DNA of 6,388 nucleotides from Planctomycetota bacterium (GTDB taxonomy: Bacteria; Planctomycetota; Planctomycetia; Pirellulales; UBA1268), in assembly GCA_003669255.1 (NCBI GenBank), contig QWPO01000166.1, positions 1 to 6,388 of the forward strand, written 5' to 3'. The notes under the pieces are model-generated. The model made no database searches and was not told where the DNA came from. It was given only the letters and a program-made list of their open reading frames with translations. The translations under genes and the position numbers were made by a program. Positions 1 to 6,327 of this stretch are shown piece after piece. Positions within the stretch are counted from its first letter, which is position 1. Every line of letters starts with the position of its first letter.

Positions 1-283
1 AGGTTGTGATCACGATGGCGGGATTCGCGTCGGCGTCGGGCAGCAGTCGCCGCGCCGCCCGCACCGCGTCGATTTCTGCAAGCCTCGTCGAGAGTGACGC
101 GGCGATGATCGATCGCTCGGCCGCCGACGCGGCCGCCGACACCGCAGGTGAGTGGAGCGGCTTCGCAAGCCGCTGGGCGTGCACGAAGTGCCTCAGTCCG
201 TCGAGCCAGTTGCTGGCGTGTGTCATCGCGCGATTCGTGTGCTCTGGAAAGCCGAACGGCGGGCCGGCGTGTCTCTTCGACAT
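1..283 (-). CDS. Hypothetical protein, N-terminal part (runs off left edge)
   Basis: An ATG at 283 opens a minus-strand frame with no stop through 94 codons to the window edge, so only the N-terminus is visible. By my hand count about 82% of third codon positions are G or C. This matches the neighbouring genes and supports real coding. The protein begins MSKRHAGPPFGFPEHTNRAM, with a second possible start at Met20 (MTHASNWLDGLRHF). From about residue 50 it is Ala-rich and probably helical (AERSIIAASLSTRLAEIDAVRAARRL), ending in a hydrophobic stretch NPAIVIT that could be a beta strand. No signal peptide, metal site or family motif is recognised. No clear Shine-Dalgarno precedes either Met. It lies 73 nt downstream of the small secreted-peptide gene on the same strand and could share its transcript. 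Function unknown. Confidence 0.6.
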   Translation of the reverse strand, partial: MSKRHAGPPFGFPEHTNRAMTHASNWLDGLRHFVHAQRLAKPLHSPAVSAAASAAERSIIAASLSTRLAEIDAVRAARRLLPDADANPAIVITT

Positions 284-356
284 GCCGACCCGCCGTTGCA
301 ATGCTACCGTGAGGCTGCCGGGTCGCGTGCGGGCGGACGAGGGCAGCCTGGGAGGA

Positions 357-533
357 CTAGCGGCCGAACCGCTGGCGGAGCCACTCGTTCTTGCGGCGCT
401 CGAGCTCGATGAGCTTGGCAACCGGGCCCTTCCGGGCGGCGCCGATTTGCTGGCTGGAGTACTGGGCCTGCGAGGCCGAGGTACCGATGACGATGGTCGC
501 GAGCACGGCGACGACGATGAGCATCCGATGCAT
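357..533 (-). CDS. Small secreted basic peptide, uncharacterised (58 aa)
   Basis: The frame starts at ATG 533 and ends with TAG at 357-359. Residues 1-23 look like a Sec signal peptide: a short basic start (MHRM), a hydrophobic core (LIVVAVLATIVIG, about residues 5-17) and a signal peptidase I type site SQA|Q after residue 23. The predicted mature part is only about 35 residues: strongly basic, rich in Arg, Lys and Gln, and probably one amphipathic helix (VAKLIELERRKNEWLRQRFGR). There is no Cys, so no lipoprotein box or disulfide. An AGGA sits 8 nt before ATG 533, which favours this start over the in-frame ATG at 524 (55 aa). It resembles short exported planctomycete peptides with an ELERRKN-WLR tail that I recall only as hypothetical proteins. 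The function is unknown; an envelope or polyanion-binding role would be guesswork. It lies downstream of hrpB and upstream of the left-edge gene, all on one strand. Confidence 0.62.
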   Translation of the reverse strand: MHRMLIVVAVLATIVIGTSASQAQYSSQQIGAARKGPVAKLIELERRKNEWLRQRFGR

Positions 534-624
534 GGGAGGAATCCTGCGTTGGGGGGAGTGACACGGGCAACCGCACGACGCGGCCCACCATGGACCGTTC
601 TCGTCGCACGTTCGTGGCATCGGC

Positions 625-656
625 GGTGCAGCAGAGCCGAATGCACCTGCTTTTTT
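625..656 (+). terminator. Hairpin plus T6 tract, terminator-like, plus-strand sense
   Basis: GGTGCA (625-630) and TGCACC (642-647) form a perfect 6-bp stem with an 11-nt loop. They are followed by TGC and then six T (651-656). This is the layout of a weak Rho-independent terminator for plus-strand transcription, yet no convincing plus-strand gene lies upstream. In the minus direction the T-run would precede the stem, so it would not stop hrpB transcripts. The rest of the 298-nt gap between hrpB and the small peptide gene (534-831) shows no RNA gene, no convincing promoter and no further coding frame that I would defend. Confidence 0.25.
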
Positions 657-831
657 CGAGCCGATACCGCAACTAAAACCGCCATCGAGCGATTTCACGG
701 AGCGTTGGGAATGGGCGACACGACCTGCCCGAAAGACGCTCGGAGGGAGAGAAATAGCCGGTTTTCCACAGCTCAGAAACTTGACGGGCCAGGAATCGCA
801 TGCACCCGCGCGGCCGGCTGGAGGGGTCGCG

Positions 832-3396
832 TCAGGCGGAGGGCTTCTTTATCGAGGCCAACGCCAGCGGGTCGTCAGGCCACTTGTGCTTTGGATACCT
901 GCGGCGGAGTTCTTTCTTCACCGTGGGATAGGTGTTGTTCCAAAAACTCGCCAGGTCGCTCGTCACCTGCTGCGGGCGGTGGTTCGGTCCCAGCAGATGG
1001 AGCACGAGGGGAACACGCCCCCCCGCGATCCGCGGTGTCTCGGAGACGCCAAAGAGCTCCTGGATGCGTACCGCGAGGATCGGCGGGCCCGATGGATCGT
1101 ACTGCAGCTTGAACCGCTTCCCATTGGGGAGGTCGAGGTGCGTGGGGGCGAGCCTGTCGATTTCGGTCAGCCGCTCGTAGCCGACCGCTGCCTGGAGCCG
1201 CGAGAGCCAATCGGCGGCCCGCACCTCGTCGAGTGACCTGAGGCCCGAGCAGACTTCCGGGAGCAGGCTCTTGAGCGCCGCGTCGTCGAGGGGTGGCAGC
1301 GCGAGGTCGGGCATCGTGGCGGCAAGCCAGCGGAGTCGGGCCAGGAACGCGGCCGCCGGGGAGTCGACCGGGGGCATCACACGATCAAACACGGCCGCAG
1401 CCTCGCGGGCGAGGAGTGCTGCCGCGGCAGCCTCGTCGCGGATGGCCGTCGGAGTTTCATCGAGCACCAGATCCATCCACGAGGTCCGCAGCCGCGCCTC
1501 CACCTGCCGCCGCGATGGATGAAAGAGCAGTTCTTCGCCGGTCGTGAGGTTCGCCGTCGCGAGCGGTTCGAGATCGAGCCAGGTCCGCTCGACTGCGGAG
1601 GCCAGCCGAACGTCGGCCTCGCCGCTCGAATCGTCGAGGTCGATCGCGAGGAAGAGAGGCTCGCCGCGGACCCGCGAGGAGTCGAGCCTCACGCCCCGGC
1701 CACCGACCATGGCAGCGCGGTCCTGCGTGCCCGGCCGGAGCTTTGCGACGCGGTCTGGAAAGGCTTCGAGCAGCGCGAGCATGAGAGCAGCCGCGGGGTC
1801 GGCCGCCCGGTCGGCAAGGGGCACGTCGACAAGATGGTAGAGCTGCTCGGCGACCCGAAGCACGTTGTGGGCTCCGCCCGGATGAGGCTCCAGGCCGGGG
1901 TCGCCGATCGGGATGCCGGCGCGAAAGGCTTGCAGCGCCGCCACGCGGTCGACGACATCTGACCGCGTGCGGACGGTGTGGCGGTCGCGGGGGCCGCCGC
2001 CGCGCGGCGTGCGAAAGGGATCCCGCTCGGAGAGCAGCGCCGCCGCCACCGAGGCCTCGCGGAGGACGCCGTGCCGCGCTCCCGCAAGCAGAAGCCGCGC
2101 GAGCCGCGGATGCGCGGGCAGCCGCAGCAGATCGTGGCCGAGCGGCGTGACCTCCTCGCGGCCTGCGGCGGTCGTTGCCACGGCGCCGAGGTGCGCGAGC
2201 AGGCTGCGGGCGTTGCCTACCGCCTCGGTCGGTGGCGGATCGAGCCACGCGAAGTCATTCGCCTCGCCGAGGGCCAGCAGCTGCAAGAGCGGACCGGCGA
2301 GGTCGCCGCGGACGGCTTCGGGCAGGTCGGCGGCGGGGCGATGCTGGTGGGCCGACTCGTCCCAGAGCCGCCAGCAGATGCCCGGCGCCGTGCGGCCCGC
2401 GCGGCCTGCCCGTTGGTCGGCCGAGGCCTTCGAGATGGGCACGAGTTCCAGTCTGGGCAGGCCGGTGGCGTGCGACACCAGGCTCTGCCGCGCGAGTCCC
2501 GAATCGATCACGGCCGTCACGCCCGGGATCGTGAGCGACGTCTCCGCGACGTTCGTCGAGAGGATCACCTTGCGGCGGCCAATGTCGGCCAACACGCGGT
2601 CCTGCTGGTCGGGAGGCAGGTCGCCGTAGAGGGGCAGCACGGCGATTCCCTGGCGGTCGAGCGACGCCCCGATCTCCTGCTGGCAGCGAATGATCTCGCC
2701 AACGCCGGGCAGAAACACGAGCACGTGTCCGTCGGTGCCGCGGACGGCCTCGGGCACCGCCGTCGCCACCCGTTCGACCAGGTCGCGGCGGTCGCCATGC
2801 CGGAGATACCGCGTCTGCACTGGGAACACCCTGCCCTCCGCCGATACCACCGGGCAGCCTCCAGCGGCACCACCCAGGAGCGCCGCGACCGGAGCAGCTT
2901 CGAGCGTGGCGCTCATCACGACGATCCGCAGGTCGGGCCGGAGCGTCTCTCTGAGTCTGACGAGCAGACCGAGGATCACGTCCATCTCCAGCGACCGCTC
3001 GTGGAACTCGTCGAGCACGATCGCCCCGATCCGCTCGATGGCCATGTCGCCCACGAGGCGGCGAAGCATGATCCCCGTCGTTTCCACCACGAGTCGCGTG
3101 TCGCGGCCCACGCACGACTCAAACCGCACCCGGTAGCCCACTTCGCCACCAGGCTCGCCACCGCGGAGACGCGCGATCTGCCGGGCGACCGCCCGGGCCG
3201 CGAGCCGACGGGGCTGGAGCAGGATGACCTGCGAGTCCAACGGCAAATCATCCAGGATGGCCGCCGGCACGAGCATCGTCTTTCCCGACCCCGGCGGGGC
3301 GGTCACGACCACGGCGCCGGTTCGTGACGCAGCCACGACCTCGGCGAGAACGGAAGCGACTGGAAGGTCGGCGGGCAGGCGTGTCATGCCCGTCAT
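832..3396 (-). CDS. hrpB: ATP-dependent DExH-box helicase HrpB
   Basis: A complete 854-residue protein, close to the usual HrpB length. The superfamily 2 DEAH/RHA helicase motifs occur in order: Walker A APPGSGKT (33-40), motif Ia QPRRLAAR (61-68), motif II DEFH in LDEFHERS (128-135; DEFH is typical of HrpB), motif III SAT (162-164), motif V STNVAETSLTIPGV (280-293) and motif VI QRAGRAGR (328-335). The C-terminal third is the HrpB-specific region, ending in the signature NTYPTVKKELRRRYPKHKW (821-839). HrpB proteins are cytoplasmic nucleic-acid helicases related to HrpA; their cellular role is poorly defined. The start is set at ATG 3396 (MTGMTRLP), with ATG 3387 (851 aa) as the alternative; neither has a clear Shine-Dalgarno. 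The frame stays open for about 100 more codons upstream, but that stretch crosses the inverted-repeat element and looks non-coding. It lies 232 nt after the oxidoreductase gene on the same strand, with no evident functional link to it. Confidence 0.95.
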   Translation of the reverse strand: MTGMTRLPADLPVASVLAEVVAASRTGAVVVTAPPGSGKTMLVPAAILDDLPLDSQVILLQPRRLAARAVARQIARLRGGEPGGEVGYRVRFESCVGRDTRLVVETTGIMLRRLVGDMAIERIGAIVLDEFHERSLEMDVILGLLVRLRETLRPDLRIVVMSATLEAAPVAALLGGAAGGCPVVSAEGRVFPVQTRYLRHGDRRDLVERVATAVPEAVRGTDGHVLVFLPGVGEIIRCQQEIGASLDRQGIAVLPLYGDLPPDQQDRVLADIGRRKVILSTNVAETSLTIPGVTAVIDSGLARQSLVSHATGLPRLELVPISKASADQRAGRAGRTAPGICWRLWDESAHQHRPAADLPEAVRGDLAGPLLQLLALGEANDFAWLDPPPTEAVGNARSLLAHLGAVATTAAGREEVTPLGHDLLRLPAHPRLARLLLAGARHGVLREASVAAALLSERDPFRTPRGGGPRDRHTVRTRSDVVDRVAALQAFRAGIPIGDPGLEPHPGGAHNVLRVAEQLYHLVDVPLADRAADPAAALMLALLEAFPDRVAKLRPGTQDRAAMVGGRGVRLDSSRVRGEPLFLAIDLDDSSGEADVRLASAVERTWLDLEPLATANLTTGEELLFHPSRRQVEARLRTSWMDLVLDETPTAIRDEAAAAALLAREAAAVFDRVMPPVDSPAAAFLARLRWLAATMPDLALPPLDDAALKSLLPEVCSGLRSLDEVRAADWLSRLQAAVGYERLTEIDRLAPTHLDLPNGKRFKLQYDPSGPPILAVRIQELFGVSETPRIAGGRVPLVLHLLGPNHRPQQVTSDLASFWNNTYPTVKKELRRRYPKHKWPDDPLALASIKKPSA

Positions 3397-3455
3397 GGTA
3401 CAAGCCAGGCGGCGGAAGGCGCGGGTTGGTGAGAAAGCGTCACTCTGGCGAGCGA

Positions 3456-3585
3456 GGGGCTGCCCGTGCCCAGGAGTCGGGCTATGGGAGCAAGCGGAGC
3501 CAGGATGGCGAAGCGCAGCGGACATGCAGTGAGTCGAGGCCTGGAGGGCCGAGACGAACGTCCGGCGACGGGCATGGGCAGCTCT
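3456..3585. repeat. Inverted-repeat-bounded element, possibly an interspersed repeat or structured RNA
   Basis: CTGCCCGTGCCC (3460-3471) and GGGCATGGGCAG (3570-3581) are inverted copies matching at 11 of 12 positions, and the mismatch is a G-T wobble. Pairing extends outward about 4 more positions with two G-T wobbles (3456-3459 with 3582-3585). Inward, after a 4-nt bulge, GTCG (3476-3479) can pair with CGAC (3566-3569). Inside lies a small GGCC/GGCC hairpin (3538-3541 with 3547-3550). The element fills most of the 232-nt gap between the oxidoreductase stop and the hrpB start; the remainder of that gap shows nothing I recognise. It could be a strong 3'-end structure of the upstream transcript, a REP- or MITE-like interspersed repeat, or an unannotated RNA. 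There is no U-tract, so a classic intrinsic terminator is unlikely. Confidence 0.45.
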
Positions 3586-3628
3586 GAGCGGCGCACCACG
3601 CCTTGCGCGGTTGGGCCCCCTGATTCCG

Positions 3629-5056
3629 CTACGCGTCTCCGCGGAGTTCGAACTTGTACTTTCCAGGATTCGGCACCGGGTAGCGGCCCTCCTCATCGGC
3701 CACGATCGGTGCCGGCGACTCCATTGTGAGGTGCTCCACGCCCGCGGTCAGGTCCTCTGGGCAGTCGAGCATCTCCTGAAAGGTCACCGGCCGGCCGACG
3801 TGGGCCGAGAACCGCCCCATCGCCGTGACGAGGCTCGCCTCGGCGCCGCGGACGGCCTCGTTGTAGGGTTCGTCGGCGACGATCGCCTCGATGAAGTGGT
3901 CCCATTCACGGCGATACGGATTCGGCTCTGGCTGCTCGGCTGTCCAGAGGATGTTGTCCTTCGCGATCTGCTGCGACTTGTAGATCGTCGGCTTTGCGGG
4001 CGAGTGGCCGCTCGTCGAGATCGTGAACGCCCCCTTCGAGCCCTGCCCGTAGACGCCGAAGTGCTGCCGGCAGTTGTTCATCAGGCGGTTTTCATAAAAG
4101 AACTTCGCCCCGTCCTCAAACGTGTATTCGATGCTGTACACGTCGAGGTTCTGGTCGGTGATCTTCCCCTTGTAATGCCGTCCACCCACGGCATCGGCCG
4201 TGACGGGCCATGCCCCCTTCATCATGCAGACCTCGTCGATGTGGTGGATGCAGTAATCGCTGAACACGCCACCGCTTGCCCAGAGGAAGCTGTGGAACCG
4301 CTTGATCTGCCACATCAGCTCGCTCATGCCCTCGGGGCCTGGAGCGAGGTCGAGGTCGTGGGGCGGGGTGTGGCTGCGGTAGCCGCGGAACGCGATCAGG
4401 TCGCCCGCCTCGCCGGCCCGCAGCCGCTCGAGGAGTTCCTGACGTCGATCGCAGTGGCGGCACATCAGGCCCACGGCCACCTTCAGTCGCTTGGCATCGG
4501 CCTGCCCGGCCAGTTCGATGATCCGCTTTGTGCTCGGGCCGTCGACCGAGACGGGCTTCTCCATGAAGACGTGCACGCCCTTCTCGATCGCGTACTTGAA
4601 ATGAGCGGCGCGAAACGCCGGTGGCGTGGTGAGGAGCACGATCCCGCCGGCCGGGAGCGAGTCGATTGCCCGCTGGTAGGCGTCGAACCCGATGAACGTG
4701 CGGTCGTCGGGCACGTCCATGCGGTCCTTGAACTGCTCGTCCAGCGATCGCTTCACCGACGCGATCCGCTCGGGGAAGACGTCGGCCATCGCCGTGAGCT
4801 TCACGCGGCCGCCGCGGGCGTCGAAGGCATCGATGATGGCGCTGCCGCCCCGGCCGCCACAGCCGACGAGTGCCGCGTGGATCTCATCGCTGCCGGCGAC
4901 GTGCACGCCGCCGGGGGCAACCGCGGGCGTTGCTTCCGCCGTGGTCCCCTGCCCCTCCTCGGCGGCCGCAACTGCCGACGAGGCGATCACCGCGCCGGCC
5001 GCTCCGAGAAAACCCCGGCGACTGGAGGCGGTGCTAGCGGTGCGTGTGTGCGGCAT
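3629..5056 (-). CDS. Tat-exported Gfo/Idh/MocA family oxidoreductase
   Basis: A complete 475-residue protein. Residues 12-18 (SRRGFLG) form a twin-arginine export motif, followed by an Ala-rich hydrophobic stretch (19-32) with probable cleavage near AVAAA, so it should act outside the cytoplasm, loaded with cofactor before export. The Rossmann segment reads AALVGCGGRGG, with GCGGRG at 65-70 for NAD(P) binding. The family's EKP motif is MEKPVSVDG (165-173), where the Lys (167) is expected to be near the active site. A conserved substrate-domain block is GGVFSDYCIHHIDE (262-275), and the C-terminus ends KYKFELRGDA. Members oxidise or reduce sugars, polyols or glycosides; many planctomycete paralogues are uncharacterised, and the substrate here cannot be read. 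The start at ATG 5056 is supported by the Tat signal and by GGAG 8 nt upstream. It follows the aldolase-like gene after 70 nt on the same strand, probably in one operon. Confidence 0.93.
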   Translation of the reverse strand: MPHTRTASTASSRRGFLGAAGAVIASSAVAAAEEGQGTTAEATPAVAPGGVHVAGSDEIHAALVGCGGRGGSAIIDAFDARGGRVKLTAMADVFPERIASVKRSLDEQFKDRMDVPDDRTFIGFDAYQRAIDSLPAGGIVLLTTPPAFRAAHFKYAIEKGVHVFMEKPVSVDGPSTKRIIELAGQADAKRLKVAVGLMCRHCDRRQELLERLRAGEAGDLIAFRGYRSHTPPHDLDLAPGPEGMSELMWQIKRFHSFLWASGGVFSDYCIHHIDEVCMMKGAWPVTADAVGGRHYKGKITDQNLDVYSIEYTFEDGAKFFYENRLMNNCRQHFGVYGQGSKGAFTISTSGHSPAKPTIYKSQQIAKDNILWTAEQPEPNPYRREWDHFIEAIVADEPYNEAVRGAEASLVTAMGRFSAHVGRPVTFQEMLDCPEDLTAGVEHLTMESPAPIVADEEGRYPVPNPGKYKFELRGDA

Positions 5057-5126
5057 GAGAGCAACTCCGGTTTTGGTGCAAGCGAGAAAGACAGCGGAGA
5101 ACGGAAGCTGGCGAAGGGGTTTCAGG

Positions 5127-6185
5127 TCAACCGCCGTAGGCAGCGGCCGTGTGCGTGATCGCGAGGTCGTCGCCAAGCGGCCGGTGCGGCCGGATGCCGA
5201 GCCGTGCGAGCGCCGCGTGATACGAGCGCACGCCCTCCGCTGCCGCGAGTTGCTCGTCGGCGACGGCACGGAGGTGCCGGACAAACTCCAGTTGGTGCTC
5301 GGCGGCGTTGATCTTGCGGCCGAAGAGGGCCACGCGGGCCCCGTGCCGCTTCGATTCCTCGACGAGGGAAAAGGCGTCGTGCGTGGTGCCAGCCGCACCG
5401 CCGAGAATGCCGACGATCAGCGACCGGTCGTAGCCTGCGAGCTGTTCGGTGACCTCAGGGCCCAGGTAGGGAATCTTGAGAAACACTGGCCGCCCGGACC
5501 GTGGCACCCCGGCGAGGGCCCGCACGACGTGGTCGGCGACGAAGCGGTCAATGCCGCGCGGCGCGGCGACACCCGCCTGCGTGAGAGCGTTGGGAAAGAA
5601 CACCTCGAGGAAGTGGCGAAACCCTGTCTGCTCGGCTTCATGGCGGAAGTCACGGTAGGCCGTCAGCATCGCCCGGTCGGCGGCCGCTTCGCCATTGAGA
5701 GTGATCGAGAACAGGCCCAGATCGACGGCCGGCCTGCCGTCTCGCGGTGGCTCGAGCCGACCCCACTGGGCGTGTGGGATCGTCGTGGTGGAAAAAGGAA
5801 GCGCCGGCTGGCTCGGGTAGGCGCCCGTGCCGGCTGCGAGCCAGATGTCGGTGGTGTCGTTCATCCGCACGGCGGGCGTGACCGGCGAGTTGGCAAACAG
5901 CCGCTCTTCCACGGCGAGGACGTCGCTCGTGCTCGCGCTCATGAGCATCACGTCGACGAGGCCCTCGGCGACGATTTCGCGGATATGGCTGCGGAAGTCG
6001 GCCATCGACCGAAAAGGCCCGCTGCCAGGCTGCCCGCCCGCTGCCAGTCCGGGGGCCGCGAGGCCGAACGCCATGTCGGCATCCTTGGCGTCGGCCAGGA
6101 TGAAGTCGCGGCAGCCCGGGTCGGCCAGGAGCCGGGCGAGCTTCGCGTCGAGGGTTTTCTTCGGCGGGGCGAGGGATTCAGTCAT
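5127..6185 (-). CDS. Aldolase-like TIM-barrel protein, uncharacterised (352 aa)
   Basis: A complete 352-residue cytoplasmic protein without signal peptide or membrane segment. Its strand-like segments suggest a class I aldolase-type barrel (DeoC/FbaB-like). They are FILADAKDADMAFG (28-41), VDVMLMSAST (77-86), VDLGLFSITLNG (154-165), FRHFLEVFFPNA (189-200), PVFLKIPYLGPE (233-244), LIVGILGGAAGTTHD (256-270) and ARVALFGRKIN (283-293). Lys237, in the sixth of these segments, is where a Schiff-base lysine would be expected. The Gly-rich GILGGAAGTT and the FGRKIN segment could bind a phosphate. These assignments are inferred from pattern, not alignment. I recall similar proteins in planctomycetes annotated as hypothetical or aldolase. 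The start at ATG 6185 gives the natural N-terminus; no Shine-Dalgarno is visible. It heads the minus-strand pair with the exported oxidoreductase and is divergent from a sugar isomerase-like gene, which suggests sugar catabolism. The coding call is firm and the reaction unknown. Confidence 0.85.
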   Translation of the reverse strand: MTESLAPPKKTLDAKLARLLADPGCRDFILADAKDADMAFGLAAPGLAAGGQPGSGPFRSMADFRSHIREIVAEGLVDVMLMSASTSDVLAVEERLFANSPVTPAVRMNDTTDIWLAAGTGAYPSQPALPFSTTTIPHAQWGRLEPPRDGRPAVDLGLFSITLNGEAAADRAMLTAYRDFRHEAEQTGFRHFLEVFFPNALTQAGVAAPRGIDRFVADHVVRALAGVPRSGRPVFLKIPYLGPEVTEQLAGYDRSLIVGILGGAAGTTHDAFSLVEESKRHGARVALFGRKINAAEHQLEFVRHLRAVADEQLAAAEGVRSYHAALARLGIRPHRPLGDDLAITHTAAAYGG

Positions 6186-6201
6186 GGACCGGAGTCTAAT
6201 C

Positions 6202-6220
6202 GGGCGGTTTCCCGCCGCCC
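6202..6220. promoter_or_regulatory. Inverted repeat in the divergent intergenic region
   Basis: GGGCGG (6202-6207) and CCGCCC (6215-6220) form a perfect 6-bp inverted repeat with a 7-nt spacer. An alternative pairing of GGCGG (6203-6207) with CCGCC (6212-6216) leaves a 4-nt loop. It sits 17 nt upstream of the minus-strand aldolase-like start, so it may be a hairpin in that leader or a repressor operator. In such GC-rich DNA a repeat this short could arise by chance. Confidence 0.25.
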
Positions 6221-6230
6221 CAGGGCATGC

Positions 6231-6258
6231 TTGAAAAACGTACAATGTTTACGATATT
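6231..6258 (+). promoter_or_regulatory. Candidate sigma-70 type promoter for the isomerase-like gene
   Basis: TTGAAA (6231-6236, 5 of 6 to the -35 consensus) is followed after 16 nt by GATATT (6253-6258, 4 of 6 to the -10 consensus). Both lie in the most AT-rich patch of the intergenic region. The spacing would leave a leader of roughly 60 nt before ATG 6328. TACAAT at 6241-6246 is a better -10 by itself but lacks a matching -35. No equally good pair was found for the minus-strand operon in this patch. Confidence 0.3.
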
Positions 6259-6327
6259 TCGCACATCGGCTCCGGTATCGTCTGTGCTGAGCACTGGTCT
6301 CCAATCCGCACAACGTTGGAATTACCC

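Noticed and set aside
304..672. A 122-codon minus-strand frame overlapping the small secreted-peptide gene
   Set aside because: It overlaps the better-supported signal-peptide frame, is extremely Arg-rich and shows no motif.
6..1112. A 368-codon plus-strand open frame at the left of the window
   Set aside because: It runs antisense through the left-edge gene, the small secreted-peptide gene and the end of hrpB. Its composition is rich in Arg, Ala, Gly and Ser with no domain, as expected of a high-GC shadow frame.
1978..3327. A 449-codon plus-strand open frame
   Set aside because: It lies wholly antisense to hrpB, whose helicase motifs are unmistakable. The translated product is low in hydrophobic core and rich in His, Arg and Glu.
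3397..3696. A possible 100-residue N-terminal extension of HrpB
   Set aside because: The extra residues come from the inverted-repeat element and overlap the end of the oxidoreductase gene. The product starting at 3396 already begins at the natural distance from Walker A.
3611..5158. A 515-codon plus-strand open frame
   Set aside because: It is antisense to the Gfo/Idh/MocA gene. The minus strand encodes the Tat signal, Rossmann and EKP motifs, so the plus frame is a shadow.
5057..5398. A possible N-terminal extension of the oxidoreductase
   Set aside because: It would overlap the aldolase-like gene and bury the Tat signal inside the protein. ATG 5056 has a GGAG at good spacing.
4692..6290. 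A 532-codon plus-strand open frame
   Set aside because: It is antisense to parts of both the oxidoreductase and the aldolase-like genes and has no recognisable motifs.
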